64,000 nt of DNA, from contig LNED01000043.1 in assembly GCA_001464915.1 (NCBI GenBank), positions 168,469 through 232,468 of the forward strand, in the 5' to 3' direction. The position numbers and the translations under genes are program-made. Source of the stretch: Sphingomonadales bacterium Ga0077531. Its GTDB lineage: Bacteria > Pseudomonadota > Alphaproteobacteria > Sphingomonadales > Sphingomonadaceae. Below, one piece after another: positions 51,267 through 60,139 of this stretch (position 1 is the first letter of the stretch; each line of letters begins with the position of its first letter). The notes beneath the pieces were generated by a model that did not search any database, was not told the DNA's origin, and worked only from the letters and a program-made list of their open reading frames with translations.

Positions 51267-51622
51267 TGGAAGCTGCGGGGTCAGCGGCGCTGATCTGGTG
51301 CCCCTTTCCCGATGCCGACTCTGCGCGAAACGTGGCCGGCACACTGCTCGATGAACGTTTGATCGCCTGCGCCAATATTCTCGGGGGCATCGAATCGCTG
51401 TTCGTCTGGAACGGCGCGCGCGCATCGGGCGCCGAGACTGGCGTATTGTGCAAGACCACCACCGAATGTCTGCCCGCTGCAATTGCGCGTTTGGGCCTGC
51501 TGCATCCCTATGATACGCCTGCTATTGTCGGTTGGCACTGCGACGCAGCGCTCCCGGCGACAATGGCGTGGCTTACGGCGAGCTGCGCGGTGCCGATTCA
51601 GTCAGGCTCCGGAGCGGATTGA
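51266..51622 (+). CDS. cutA: Divalent-cation tolerance protein CutA
   Basis: A 118-residue trimeric protein of the CutA1 family, related in fold to PII. Family motifs are the opening LIWCPFPDADSARNVAGTLLDERLIACANI, ESLFVWNG, and the VLCKTTTECLPAAIARLGLLHPYDTPAIV region. It was linked to copper tolerance in E. coli, though its exact action is unsettled. It overlaps the ctaA stop by one base (TGATG), so it is translated with it. An exported unknown protein follows 50 bases downstream on the same strand. Confidence 0.92.
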   Translation: MEAAGSAALIWCPFPDADSARNVAGTLLDERLIACANILGGIESLFVWNGARASGAETGVLCKTTTECLPAAIARLGLLHPYDTPAIVGWHCDAALPATMAWLTASCAVPIQSGSGAD

Positions 51623-51672
51623 TCCGCTTTACCTGGGGCCGACCAAACAGCCGCGGACGGGAGGGGGTAGCA

Positions 51673-52422
51673 ATGATGGCAAGCACCCGGCGAGCCTTTT
51701 TGGCCGCGCTGATCGGTGCCGGAGCAATCGGCGGGTTTTGTGGCCCGCTTGCACCCCTCCACGCCGCGCCGAATCGACTCTCGCGCCTGCCTTTACGCTT
51801 TCCCGACAGCCCCTTGCGGCTTGAACGCCGGCTTGAGCGCGGGATCGGCGATGACGCCGTGATCATGGTGCGCCGCAGCTGGGACGTGCGGTGCTCGCGG
51901 CAGGGGCGCGGAATCATGGTGACCGGCGCACAGACCGACGCTGAGGTCATGGCGCCGCCGCATCTCTCCGCGCTGGCGCAGATAGAACAGCAGCGCGATA
52001 CCAGCGCCATGTTCCCGCTGATGCTGGACGAGGCCGGGATGATCCTGTCCCCAGGCGCGCAGCCGGGCGAGAGCGATGCGGTGGCCGATGCCCTGCGCGC
52101 GGCCGAAGCGATGATAGCGCACCAGCCGGTCCCGGCAGACGAACGCGAACGTTACCGTGTGTATCTGGCGCAAGTGCATCAGGCCGGGGCAAGCCTGCTC
52201 GATACCTTGCCGCCCGATCTGCTGTTTCCCACCGGCGTCCCCGAGGATCGCAGCGAGACGGTTGCACTGCCCGATGGGCTGACCGGGCAATTTACGTTGC
52301 GCTATTACGCCGAGCCGCAAGCCGATGCACCGTGGTTGAAGCGCACCGAGCGGCGGGTAATGACGGTGGTTTCCGGCTTTACCCGCAGCGCCAGCGAAGT
52401 CTGGACGCTCAGCCCGCTTTAG
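51673..52422 (+). CDS. Exported protein of unknown function, Tat-type signal
   Basis: A 249-residue protein. The N-terminus STRRAFLAALIGAGAIGGF looks like a twin-arginine signal. The mature part has a region RLERGIGDDAVIMVRRSWDVRCSRQGRGIMVTG, a central acidic helical part and a C-terminal beta-rich part (LTGQFTLRYYAEPQADAPW, RRVMTVVSGFTRSASEVWTLSPL). I do not recognise a family. Tat export would suggest a folded or cofactor-containing protein. The longer frame from 51532 overlaps cutA and is rejected; ATG 51673 has a GAGGGGG site. It follows ctaA-cutA closely and may be co-transcribed. Confidence 0.72.
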   Translation: MMASTRRAFLAALIGAGAIGGFCGPLAPLHAAPNRLSRLPLRFPDSPLRLERRLERGIGDDAVIMVRRSWDVRCSRQGRGIMVTGAQTDAEVMAPPHLSALAQIEQQRDTSAMFPLMLDEAGMILSPGAQPGESDAVADALRAAEAMIAHQPVPADERERYRVYLAQVHQAGASLLDTLPPDLLFPTGVPEDRSETVALPDGLTGQFTLRYYAEPQADAPWLKRTERRVMTVVSGFTRSASEVWTLSPL

Positions 52423-52485
52423 CCAGAAATCAGTTGTGGAAATCATGCGGTATCATTTTACCGTATCGATTTGGCCCGGTTTTGC

Positions 52486-52514
52486 TTGACTTTTGGGGGG
52501 TCGGGCGACATTTG
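52486..52514 (+). promoter_or_regulatory. rplM: Candidate promoter of rplM-rpsI
   Basis: TTGACT (52486-52491) is followed 17 bases later by CATTTG (52509-52514), a good -35 with a weak -10, about 90 bases before rplM. The remainder of 52423-52603 shows no gene and no evident ribosomal-protein binding structure. Confidence 0.4.
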
Positions 52515-52603
52515 CGCCGCTCTTGCCCACCCGATCAGCCGATCTGGCAGGCGATTCTTAAGGCCTCCGCCTGAGAAACAGTTTCGCATTAAGGACACAT
52601 GCC

Positions 52604-53083
52604 ATGAAGGCACTCAGCAAGCAGACCCGGTCGGTGAAACCGGCAGAGGTCGTAAAGAACTGGCACATCATCGACGCAGATGGCCTTGTCGTCGGCCGTC
52701 TCGCCGCGATTATCGCCAACATCCTGCGCGGCAAGACCAAGCCGATCTACACCCCGCACGTTGATTGCGGCGATCACGTGATCGTCATCAACGTCGAAAA
52801 GGTGCGGTTCACCGGCAACAAGATGGGCAACAAGATCTATTACAAGCACACCGGCCACCCCGGTGGGATCAAGGAAACCACCCCGGCCAAGGTGCTCGGC
52901 GGTCGTTTCCCCGAACGTGTGCTTGAAAAGGCTGTGGAACGCATGATTCCGCGCGGCCCGCTTGGCCGTGATCAGATGCGCGCGCTGCACCTCTATGTCG
53001 GCACTGAGCATCCGCATGACGGACAGCAGCCAACTGTGCTCGACGTTGCTTCCATGAACCGCAAGAACAAGGTCGTTGCATAA
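52604..53083 (+). CDS. rplM: 50S ribosomal protein L13
   Basis: A 159-residue large-subunit protein, an early assembly protein that binds 23S rRNA. It shows the family stretches [60 protein letters not shown] and [33 protein letters not shown]. Length is usual for alphaproteobacteria. An AAGGA ribosome site precedes ATG 52604. The rpsI gene starts at the last base of its stop codon (TAATG), the standard rplM-rpsI operon. Confidence 0.98.
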   Translation: MKALSKQTRSVKPAEVVKNWHIIDADGLVVGRLAAIIANILRGKTKPIYTPHVDCGDHVIVINVEKVRFTGNKMGNKIYYKHTGHPGGIKETTPAKVLGGRFPERVLEKAVERMIPRGPLGRDQMRALHLYVGTEHPHDGQQPTVLDVASMNRKNKVVA

Positions 53084-53598
53084 TGACTGATGAAACCACG
53101 ACCGTCTCGGATCTCGCCGATCTGAAGGACATCGCTGCTGGCGTCCCGCAGGGTGACGCTGCCGAAATCGCCCGCGTGGCCATGCCGCTGCGTGATCGTG
53201 AAATCGATGCGCAGGGCCGTTCCTACGCCACCGGCCGCCGCAAGGATGCGGTTGCCCGCGTGTGGGTCAAGCCCGGCACCGGCAAGATCACCATCAATGG
53301 CCGCGATCAGGAAACCTACTTCGCGCGCCCGACCTTGCGTCTGGTGATCAACCAGCCCTTCACCATCACCGACCGCAACGGCCAGTATGACGTGATCTGC
53401 ACCGTGCGCGGCGGCGGATTGTCGGGTCAGGCGGGCGCCGTGAAGCACGGCATCGCGCAGGCACTGACCAAGTACGAGCCGGAACTGCGCTCGGCCGTCA
53501 AGGCAGAGGGCTTCCTCACCCGCGACAGCCGCGTGGTTGAACGCAAGAAGTACGGTAAGGCCAAGGCCCGTCGTAGCTTCCAGTTCTCGAAGCGCTAA
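53083..53598 (+). CDS. rpsI: 30S ribosomal protein S9
   Basis: A 171-residue small-subunit protein whose C-terminal tail reaches the P-site tRNA. The conserved part starts about residue 46 ([30 protein letters not shown]), continues through [21 protein letters not shown] and ends in the basic tail [17 protein letters not shown]. The first ~45 residues are an acidic extension typical of alphaproteobacterial S9. It overlaps rplM by one base and is followed by a strong terminator. Confidence 0.98.
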   Translation: MTDETTTVSDLADLKDIAAGVPQGDAAEIARVAMPLRDREIDAQGRSYATGRRKDAVARVWVKPGTGKITINGRDQETYFARPTLRLVINQPFTITDRNGQYDVICTVRGGGLSGQAGAVKHGIAQALTKYEPELRSAVKAEGFLTRDSRVVERKKYGKAKARRSFQFSKR

Positions 53599-53621
53599 AA
53601 AACACTACAACCCGATACACG

Positions 53622-53653
53622 AAGGGCGGCCCCACATGGGAGCCGCCCTTTTT
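53622..53653 (+). terminator. Intrinsic terminator after rpsI
   Basis: A 9-bp stem AAGGGCGGC (53622-53630) with GCCGCCCTT (53642-53650) ends in five T bases. Confidence 0.88.
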
Positions 53654-53674
53654 GTTGCGCAACGCTGCCAGGTT

Positions 53675-53872
53675 TCAGCGTTGCAGCAGCATGATTCCAA
53701 AAGCCAACCCGCTACCCCCAAAGAACACCGGCCACGACCAGTAAAGTTTGGCATCACCAATCGCCATTTGATGAATCGCCAGCGGGCCCGCGCTGATCCC
53801 TTGCGAGCCGACCACCAAAGCAATCGTCGCTGTCAGGATCGCGCCCAGCGTCAGCGCCTTGATAATATCCAT
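53675..53872 (-). CDS. Small two-helix membrane protein
   Basis: A 65-residue protein beginning MDIIKALTLGAILTATIALVVGSQG, with a second hydrophobic stretch YWSWPVFFGGSGLAFGIMLL near the end. The layout, two membrane helices and a short loop GISAGPLAIHQMAIGDAKL, suggests a small inner-membrane protein; no family is recognised. ATG 53872 opens directly into the first helix; the longer frame from 53980 adds Cys/Arg-rich residues without support. It is convergent with rpsI. The 151 bases upstream of it, up to the metallophosphoesterase gene, show nothing clear. Confidence 0.65.
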   Translation of the reverse strand: MDIIKALTLGAILTATIALVVGSQGISAGPLAIHQMAIGDAKLYWSWPVFFGGSGLAFGIMLLQR

Positions 53873-54023
53873 CGCACGCACCTTTCGCAGTTGATCGGCA
53901 AAGGGTTTTGCATTGGCATCAGCAAATCGGCGGACAACACAGCATCGCCCCCCGGCAAGCCAGCGGTGCCATATGATCAAGGAAGTCTTAACAGTAACCC
54001 TAGGGAAAAGGTTAAAGCGCCGA

Positions 54024-54791
54024 TCAGGACGATTGCGATGCTGGCTCGCTCGCAGGCAGGCGCAACCGGGTTTCGATCACCCCGCCGGGCGCGCACGTAA
54101 TCTCGCGCCAGGATGCAGGCGCGCCGTGACGTAGCCGGGTGGAGAGCGTGCCGGTACCGATCATCCGCATGGGCGGCCCGCCCGTGACCGCGCGTTGCTG
54201 ATCGAATGGCACATGGACATGACCCGAAATGATCGCGTGGGCGCCCGCCGCCGCAATCTGCGCAAAGGCCCTATCGCCGCCAATCGTGGGGTTGGTGTCA
54301 GCATTCTCCGGCCCCAGCAGCGGATGGTGCCCGATGACGATAATAGTGCGTGGATCGCCTTTGAGCGCAGCGAGATCGGCCAAAGTCGCATCCAGTGCGG
54401 CGTCGGTCACCACCCCATCTGACCATGGAAACCGGCGCTGCGCGCGCACCGTCGTCCGCAACGACACCAACACCACATCGGGCGAGGAAAACGCCGTTCC
54501 CACCGCCGCGTTCAAACGGTTATACCGGCGGAACGGATCGGTGAACCGTTCCCACGGATTGTAATAGGGCATGTCGTGATTGCCCGGTTCGAGCACCACC
54601 GGCACGCCGAGCGCGGCGAACCATTCCCGCGCGGCGGCATATTCGGAATGCTTGGCACGCTGGGTCAGGTCGCCGGTGCACACCACCGCATCGGGGCGTT
54701 CGGCGGCAACGGCGCGCGCCAAATCGTCAAGCGCGGATGGATCCTCGACCCCGAAATGGACGTCGCTGATATGGAACAAGCGAGTGGTCAT
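54024..54791 (-). CDS. Metallophosphoesterase
   Basis: A 255-residue calcineurin-like phosphoesterase with all five metal blocks visible: HISDVHFG, CTGDLTQRAKHSEY, LEPGNHDMPYY, VIGHHPLLG and IISGHVHVPFD. The arrangement and size are like cyclic-nucleotide or 3',5'-cAMP phosphodiesterases (CpdA-like) and related phosphatases; the substrate is not set by sequence alone. It has no signal peptide, so is cytoplasmic. A small membrane-protein gene lies seven bases upstream on the same strand and probably shares its transcript. Confidence 0.9.
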   Translation of the reverse strand: MTTRLFHISDVHFGVEDPSALDDLARAVAAERPDAVVCTGDLTQRAKHSEYAAAREWFAALGVPVVLEPGNHDMPYYNPWERFTDPFRRYNRLNAAVGTAFSSPDVVLVSLRTTVRAQRRFPWSDGVVTDAALDATLADLAALKGDPRTIIVIGHHPLLGPENADTNPTIGGDRAFAQIAAAGAHAIISGHVHVPFDQQRAVTGGPPMRMIGTGTLSTRLRHGAPASWREITCAPGGVIETRLRLPASEPASQSS

Positions 54792-54798
54792 CTCCGCC

Positions 54799-55080
54799 CT
54801 ATACCCGGCCCGACAGGATCAGCCACCCCGCGAGCGCGTTGACCGCGCTATATCCGCAATAGGCCCAGACAAACCCCGGCCACCCTTCAACCGACAGCAG
54901 CAGCGCGAAGAACAAGACGGCGAATTCAGTCACCAACGCGGCGCGCTGACCAAGCGTTTGGCTTGACCGAGGCAGCCGCGCAAACAGCGGGTGTCCGCTG
55001 CTGAACACCGCCCGGTTGAGCGCGAAATTTCCGACGCCCAGCACAAAGATCACAATTGTGGCTAATCCCATGCCCGCCAA
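54799..55080 (-). CDS. Small membrane protein of unknown function (93 residues)
   Basis: Three hydrophobic segments are visible: residues 4-22 (GLATIVIFVLGVGNFALNR), 45-62 (AALVTEFAVLFFALLLSV) and 66-90 (GFVWAYCGYSAVNALAGWLIL). No known family was recognised. It sits seven bases upstream of the metallophosphoesterase gene in an apparent operon. The 219-base gap on its other side, up to the UrcA gene, has no other supported gene. Confidence 0.7.
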   Translation of the reverse strand: MAGMGLATIVIFVLGVGNFALNRAVFSSGHPLFARLPRSSQTLGQRAALVTEFAVLFFALLLSVEGWPGFVWAYCGYSAVNALAGWLILSGRV

Positions 55081-55299
55081 TATGGCGATGCGCCGGTCGA
55101 TTGGAAACCGCCATTTGTCCGCTCTTTCGCGTCATTGGTCACCCGCCCCCCACACCGGTCGACCCGGCGACACGGGTTCATCGAAGGCTGAATGCGAACG
55201 TGATGCGCCGGGCGTATCAAGAGCATCGCAGCGTGTCTGGCACCCCCCGGATCGAGCCCCCGCCCGATCCCAGCCGCCCTGCTGATGGAGGAGGAACCG

Positions 55300-55611
55300 A
55301 TGAAATCCCTTGCAAAAATCATTGCTGCGCTTGCCCTTGCTGGCACCGCATTCAGCCCTGCTTATGCCGCTCAGACCGAGAAGATGACCATTCAGGTCAA
55401 GTATGACGACATCAATCTGGGCTCGGTCGAAGGCCAGAAGCAACTCGACCGCAGGCTGGAAAAGGCCGTGCGCACCGTGTGCCGCACCCAAAGCCACAAT
55501 GGCGGATCACGCATCCTGAACCTCGACGCGAAGGCCTGCCTTGCCAAGGCGCGCGCTGATGTGCGCCAGCAAGTTGCCGCCCTGTCCAAAGGTAAGCAGC
55601 GCGGCGTCTGA
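55300..55611 (+). CDS. UrcA family exported protein
   Basis: A 103-residue protein with a signal peptide (SLAKIIAALALAGTAFSPAYA). The mature part has the UrcA pattern: VKYDDINLGSVEGQKQLDRRLEKAVRTVC and a second Cys in LDAKACLAKARADVRQQVAAL, probably forming a disulfide. UrcA proteins are abundant in Sphingomonadales and Caulobacterales and have no known activity. A strong GGAGGAGG ribosome site precedes ATG 55300. A terminator follows at 55659-55702, so the gene is monocistronic. Confidence 0.88.
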   Translation: MKSLAKIIAALALAGTAFSPAYAAQTEKMTIQVKYDDINLGSVEGQKQLDRRLEKAVRTVCRTQSHNGGSRILNLDAKACLAKARADVRQQVAALSKGKQRGV

Positions 55612-55658
55612 ACCGCAGCTGCCAACCTGCACCGCAAACGCGCGCGGTGCAGCCGATA

Positions 55659-55702
55659 CGGCCCGAACTCTCACAGTCCCTGGGGTTCGGGCCGTTTTTT
55701 TT
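55659..55702 (+). terminator. Intrinsic terminator after the UrcA gene
   Basis: A 10-bp perfect stem CGGCCCGAAC (55659-55668) with GTTCGGGCCG (55685-55694), then eight T bases. A smaller GCACCGC/GCGGTGC hairpin lies just upstream. Confidence 0.92.
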
Positions 55703-55727
55703 GAGCGCGCGGTTTAGGGCCCGCGCG

Positions 55728-56483
55728 CTAACGCCCGGCCATGCCTTTGACGCGGGCGAGATAGGTGCGCCCGATCCGCAGCGCCTCACCATTGACCAGC
55801 TCGGCCGACCATACGCCCAACCCATCGTGCCGCAGCCCGCGAATATTGTCGCGGCGCAGAATGGTGGAACGATGGATGCGGATGAACTGATCGGGATCAA
55901 GCCGTTCTTCCAGCCCCGCGATGGTTTGCAACAGCAGATAGGATCGTGCGGCATCAGTCGCGCCAACGTGCAGGCGGACATAATCACGCTCGGCATCAAT
56001 CTGGTGCACTTCGCTGACCGCGATGCGCAGCAGTTCTGAACGGTGCGGCACCCACAGCTCGTCAAGATAGCGACTGGCGCGTTGCCGTCGCTGCCCGCGC
56101 CGTGCCACCGCGCGTTCAATCGCGCGTTCGAGCCGGTCGGCGGAGACGGGCTTGAGGACATAGTCGACCGCGTCCAGATCAAACGCTTCGACCGCGAAAT
56201 GATCGTGCGCGGTCACGAAAATCACCACCGGCGGCTGATCTTGGGTGGCAAAGCTGCGCGCCACGCCCAGCCCGTCCAATTCGGGCATGGTCATGTCGAG
56301 CAGCACCAGATCGGGGTTGAGCTTTTCCGCCAACCGCAGCGCGGCGGCGCCATCGCTGGCGGTGCCAACCACCCGCACGGCCGGGATTTCGGCGCAGATC
56401 ACCTGCACCCGCTCCACCGCGAGCGGTTCATCATCGACGATCAGGGTGCGCAGGGGAGCTTCCTGGGTTTCGGAATCAGCCAT
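55728..56483 (-). CDS. LytTR-family response regulator
   Basis: A 251-residue two-component regulator. Residues 10-125 are a receiver domain with the acidic pair in LIVDDEPLA, phospho-acceptor Asp63 in LVLLDMTMPELDG, the Thr/Ala switch in FVTAHDHFAVEAF and Lys in VDYVLKPV. Residues about 145-250 are a LytTR DNA-binding domain (VHQIDAERDYVRLHV, DQFIRIHRSTILRRDNI). LytTR regulators bind direct repeats and often control cell-surface or virulence functions; the target here is unknown. It overlaps the end of the histidine kinase gene by eight bases, so the two are a matched pair. Confidence 0.93.
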   Translation of the reverse strand: MADSETQEAPLRTLIVDDEPLAVERVQVICAEIPAVRVVGTASDGAAALRLAEKLNPDLVLLDMTMPELDGLGVARSFATQDQPPVVIFVTAHDHFAVEAFDLDAVDYVLKPVSADRLERAIERAVARRGQRRQRASRYLDELWVPHRSELLRIAVSEVHQIDAERDYVRLHVGATDAARSYLLLQTIAGLEERLDPDQFIRIHRSTILRRDNIRGLRHDGLGVWSAELVNGEALRIGRTYLARVKGMAGR

Positions 56484-57777
56484 GGCGGTGCGCCTGAGAG
56501 TTTAGGGGTTTCGACAAAGGAATGCGGATTTCGGTGCGATAGCCGCCCGGCACCGGGGCCGAGGTAAAGCCAATGTCGGGGCCGAACCGGGCTTCTAGTC
56601 GGTCACGCACGTTGGCTAGGCCAATGCCAAACCCGTGGTGCGCGCCCTGCGGCACGCCGGGGCCATCGTCGCTGATGGTAATCACCAACCGATCAAACTC
56701 CTCGCGCGCGGCCATTGTGATCGTCACCCGGCGCGAGACCGGCGAGACCGCGTATTTGACCGAGTTTTCGACCAGCGGTTGCAGGATCATCCCCGGCACG
56801 CGTGCTTCCTCCAGATCGGCAGGCAGGTCGAACACGCATACCAACCGAGTCGGAAACCGCACCGCTTCAATATCGAGATAGAGCTTTTGCAGGTCAAATT
56901 CGTCTTTGAGCGCAACGTCGGCGGTGGGTTCATTGGCGAGGCTGTGACGGTAAAAGCGGCTGATCGTCTGGATCATCATCTCGGCCCGGTCAGCCTTGCC
57001 CGTCATCACCAGTGCCGACAATGAATTCAGGGTGTTGAACAGGAAATGCGGGTTGACCTGATAGCGCAAGGATCGCAGTTCGGCCGCCTTGGCGGCAGTG
57101 CGAAACTGTTCTTCACGCCACTGCGCGCCGCTTGCCTGCACCCCCGCCAGCAAGGCGAAATAGGTCGCGGCCCAAGCCAGCAGCAGGAAATAGCGGCCCA
57201 AGGCAATGTCGAGCAGCTTGCGCCAGAAATCGGCATAGGTTTCAGCAGGCGCGATGATCACCGCTTCGGAACCGACCACCTCACCATCCTTGGCCCCATC
57301 CTCGCGGGCAGTTTCTCCAGCGGCACCTTGCGCTGCCGGGCCGACGCGCCTGACCGGCACATCAACCAACAGATTGCCGCTTTCATCGCGCCGCAGGTTG
57401 ATGTTGTATTTCTGGGCGTAAGCCTTTTCCTGCGCTGCCTCCATGTCCTTGAAGATGAAGTAATTGACCTGCCCGATTGCCAGCGCAACCGGCATCGCCA
57501 ACGCAATCGCGGCCGAAATCTTGATCCACAGCGGCTTGCTATCGAACAGGCGCAGCAACAACCACAGCACGATGGTGAGCCCTACGCCAATCACCGAGAC
57601 CAACAGCCGCCGCCAGCCGAGTTCGAATTGCAGGTCGAAATCCATCACCAGGCTGCGGAAGGTGGTGAGGACGAAATAGGTCGCCCACAACACCACCATC
57701 GAAAACAGCACGGTGCGAAATGGCACGGTGGCATTGGGTGCAGCCGGGGCCGCTTCGCTGGAACGGGTCATCATCAT
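56476..57777 (-). CDS. LytS/YehU-type sensor histidine kinase
   Basis: A 433-residue membrane kinase. Four helices are predicted (about residues 23-40, 56-77, 85-108 and 190-213), with a charged ~80-residue loop between helix 3 and helix 4 that probably senses the signal. The His_kinase domain has the phospho-accepting His244 in LRYQVNPHFLFNTLNSL, and the ATPase part has PLVENSVKYAV, ISDDGPGVP and FGIGLANVRDRLEARFG. It should phosphorylate the LytTR regulator encoded downstream with eight bases of overlap. The start is taken at the first of three consecutive ATGs (57777). It is separated from fumC by about 125 bases without a gene. Confidence 0.92.
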   Translation of the reverse strand: MMMTRSSEAAPAAPNATVPFRTVLFSMVVLWATYFVLTTFRSLVMDFDLQFELGWRRLLVSVIGVGLTIVLWLLLRLFDSKPLWIKISAAIALAMPVALAIGQVNYFIFKDMEAAQEKAYAQKYNINLRRDESGNLLVDVPVRRVGPAAQGAAGETAREDGAKDGEVVGSEAVIIAPAETYADFWRKLLDIALGRYFLLLAWAATYFALLAGVQASGAQWREEQFRTAAKAAELRSLRYQVNPHFLFNTLNSLSALVMTGKADRAEMMIQTISRFYRHSLANEPTADVALKDEFDLQKLYLDIEAVRFPTRLVCVFDLPADLEEARVPGMILQPLVENSVKYAVSPVSRRVTITMAAREEFDRLVITISDDGPGVPQGAHHGFGIGLANVRDRLEARFGPDIGFTSAPVPGGYRTEIRIPLSKPLNSQAHRHG

Positions 57778-57901
57778 TATGGCCCAGAGCGATAACGGCC
57801 CCGCCCGGCGAACGCCACTAGCAAGGGCGCACATCGTCGGGCAGGGTCAGGCCTTGGTCGAATGATGAACAGCCGTTCATTCTCGACGAGCGGCCCACCG
57901 A

Positions 57902-59317
57902 CTAATCCCGCGGCCTGATCATATCGGCGGGCACTACCCACAGCGCGAACTGTTCCTCGGTCAGTAGGCCGAGTTCGAGCGCCGCGGCCTTCAACGTCGT
58001 GCCTTCGGCGTGGGCTTTCTTGGCGATCTTGGCCGCGTTGTCATAGCCGATGTGGGGGTTCAATGCAGTCACCAGCATCAGGCTTTCATTGAGCAGCTGG
58101 GTGATGCGGTCCATATTCGCCTCAATCCCAACCACGCAATTATCGGTGAAGGCGTGGCTCGCATCGCCGATCAGCTTGATCGATTGCAGCACGTTGTAGA
58201 TCATTACCGGCTTGAACACGTTGAGTTCAAGGTGGCCATGCGTGCCCGCGACAGTCACCGTCATGTGGTTGCCGATCACCTGCGCGCAGACCATCGTCAT
58301 CGCTTCGCATTGGGTCGGGTTGACCTTGCCCGGCATGATCGACGATCCCGGTTCATTGGCAGGCAGGCTGAGTTCTCCCAGACCGCTGCGGGGACCGGAG
58401 CCGAGCAAGCGGATGTCGTTGGCGATCTTCATCAGGCTGACCGCGAGCACGTTCAAGGCGCCCGAAATCTCCACCATCGCATCATGCGCGGCCAATGCTT
58501 CGAACTTGTTGGGCGCAGTCACAAAAGCGTGGCCGGTTTCGGCGGCGACTTGGCGCGCAAACTCTTCCGCGAATCCAACCTTGGCGTTGATCCCGGTGCC
58601 GACCGCCGTGCCGCCCTGCGCCAGTTCGAGCACACGCGGCAGCGTCGCTTCGACCCGGGCGATTCCGTATTCGATCTGCTTGGCATAGCCGGAGAATTCC
58701 TGCCCCAGCGTCATCGGGGTCGCATCCTGCAAATGGGTGCGGCCGATCTTGACGATGTCGGCAAATTCCTTCGCCTTGGCGTCCAGCGCGCCGTGCAGCT
58801 TTTTCAGGGCCGGAATCAGCTGATCGATCGCCTCGCTCGCCGCAGCGATGTGCATCGCGGTGGGGAAAGTGTCGTTCGACGATTGGCCCATGTTGCAATG
58901 GTCGTTGGGGTGGACCGGGGTTTTGCCGCCCTTTGTGCCGGTGAGCATTTCGTTCGCGCGGCTTGCGATCACTTCATTGGCGTTCATGTTTGACTGCGTG
59001 CCCGAACCGGTCTGCCACACAACCAGCGGGAATTGGTCGGCGAGCGTCCCGTCGATCACTTCGCGCGCGGCGGCGACAATCGCTTCGCCCAGTCGCGCAT
59101 CGAGCACGCCCAGCGCCATGTTGGCCTTGGCCGCCGCCAGCTTTTGCAGGCCGAGCGCACGCACCAGAGCGGGCGGCATCCGTTCGCCACCAATCGGGAA
59201 GTTGACGATGCTGCGCTGTGTCTGCGCGCCCCAGTGGACGTGCGCGGGCACCGCCACTTCGCCCAGCGAATCGGTTTCGATCCGCACGTCATTCCCGCCG
59301 TTCGTCATGTCACTCAT
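57902..59317 (-). CDS. fumC: Fumarate hydratase, class II
   Basis: A 471-residue TCA-cycle enzyme that interconverts fumarate and malate without iron-sulfur clusters. It has the superfamily regions [59 protein letters not shown] and the catalytic Ser loop [16 protein letters not shown], with all active-site residues present. The ATG at 59317 has AGGGA eight bases upstream; ATG 59326 is close. The gene stands alone. It is divergent from the pcm-tolC operon across about 200 bases that carry that operon's promoter and a palindrome. Confidence 0.97.
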   Translation of the reverse strand: MSDMTNGGNDVRIETDSLGEVAVPAHVHWGAQTQRSIVNFPIGGERMPPALVRALGLQKLAAAKANMALGVLDARLGEAIVAAAREVIDGTLADQFPLVVWQTGSGTQSNMNANEVIASRANEMLTGTKGGKTPVHPNDHCNMGQSSNDTFPTAMHIAAASEAIDQLIPALKKLHGALDAKAKEFADIVKIGRTHLQDATPMTLGQEFSGYAKQIEYGIARVEATLPRVLELAQGGTAVGTGINAKVGFAEEFARQVAAETGHAFVTAPNKFEALAAHDAMVEISGALNVLAVSLMKIANDIRLLGSGPRSGLGELSLPANEPGSSIMPGKVNPTQCEAMTMVCAQVIGNHMTVTVAGTHGHLELNVFKPVMIYNVLQSIKLIGDASHAFTDNCVVGIEANMDRITQLLNESLMLVTALNPHIGYDNAAKIAKKAHAEGTTLKAAALELGLLTEEQFALWVVPADMIRPRD

Positions 59318-59471
59318 CGAAGCCATCCCTGCGTAAGTCGAATTCAATCCCGAAGGTTCGCGCGCTTCCCTAAGCACTGTCGGCAGGTGAGGTCAAAGCC
59401 CTTGGAACCGCAACGCGGCAAGTCTAAGGCGCGTCAAAGCTTGATCGGCCGCAGATCGACCCTTGCCAGAC

Positions 59472-59501
59472 TTGACGGACTGTATTGTGTGTCTAATACA
59501 G
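59472..59501 (+). promoter_or_regulatory. Promoter and overlapping palindromic operator of pcm-tolC
   Basis: TTGACG (59472-59477) and TAATAC (59494-59499) are 16 bases apart. A perfect inverted repeat CTGTATT (59480-59486) / AATACAG (59495-59501) with an 8-base spacer covers the -10, the position of a repressor site. TetR or MarR-type regulators commonly use such sites; the binder is unknown. Confidence 0.6.
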
Positions 59502-59524
59502 CTTCCCGGAGTAGAAATAACCCG

Positions 59525-60139
59525 ATGACCACGATGATGCACAACACTGGGGCCGATACGAAGATCGCCCGCCGCGCGATGATTGACAGCCAGCTGCGCA
59601 CCAGCGGCGTCAACGAGGAATATGTGCTGGCGCGGATGCTGGCTGTCCCGCGTGAGGACTTCCTCCCCGCTGACAAGGCCTCGGTCGCCTATATTGATCG
59701 CGCTGTGATGCTGGGCGCCAATGAAACCGGCGGCGCGCTGGCCGCACCGCTGTTTTATGGCAAGCTGCTGATCGAAGCCGCGCCTGCGCCGGATGACCGG
59801 GTGCTGGTGGTGGAAGGCGGCACCGGATACCTTGCCGAACTGCTGCGCCCGCTGGTGGCGGAACTGACCACCGTGAGCGCCGCTGATGCTGCGAAAGGCG
59901 CGGGAGCAGGCACCTTTTCGCTGATCGTGATCGATGGTGCGATTGAGCAATTGCCCGATGCGCTGATCGCACAGCTCGGCGACAATGGCCGGATCGCCAC
60001 CGGGCTGGTGCTGCGGCAGGTCACCCGCCTCGCTTCGGGCCGCAAGGTGGCGGGCCATCTCAATCTCCAGCCGGTCGAAGATCTCGGCATCCCGGTGTTG
60101 CCCGCCTTTGCCGCGCCGAAGCGTTGGACTTTCGCGTGA
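59525..60139 (+). CDS. pcm: Protein-L-isoaspartate O-methyltransferase-like protein
   Basis: A 204-residue protein of the PCMT family, which methylates isoaspartate in damaged proteins using S-adenosylmethionine. The N-terminal RRAMIDSQLRTSGVNEEYVLARMLAVPREDFLP is typical. The SAM-binding motif I reads VLVVEGGTGYLAELL, where active enzymes usually have an EIGTGSGYQ-type loop; the family Ser/Gly spacing is shortened, so activity is not certain. Short members of this kind commonly precede tolC in sphingomonads as I recall. ATG 59525 follows CGGAG. The stop overlaps the tolC start as GTGA, and the promoter carries a palindrome. Confidence 0.8.
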   Translation: MTTMMHNTGADTKIARRAMIDSQLRTSGVNEEYVLARMLAVPREDFLPADKASVAYIDRAVMLGANETGGALAAPLFYGKLLIEAAPAPDDRVLVVEGGTGYLAELLRPLVAELTTVSAADAAKGAGAGTFSLIVIDGAIEQLPDALIAQLGDNGRIATGLVLRQVTRLASGRKVAGHLNLQPVEDLGIPVLPAFAAPKRWTFA

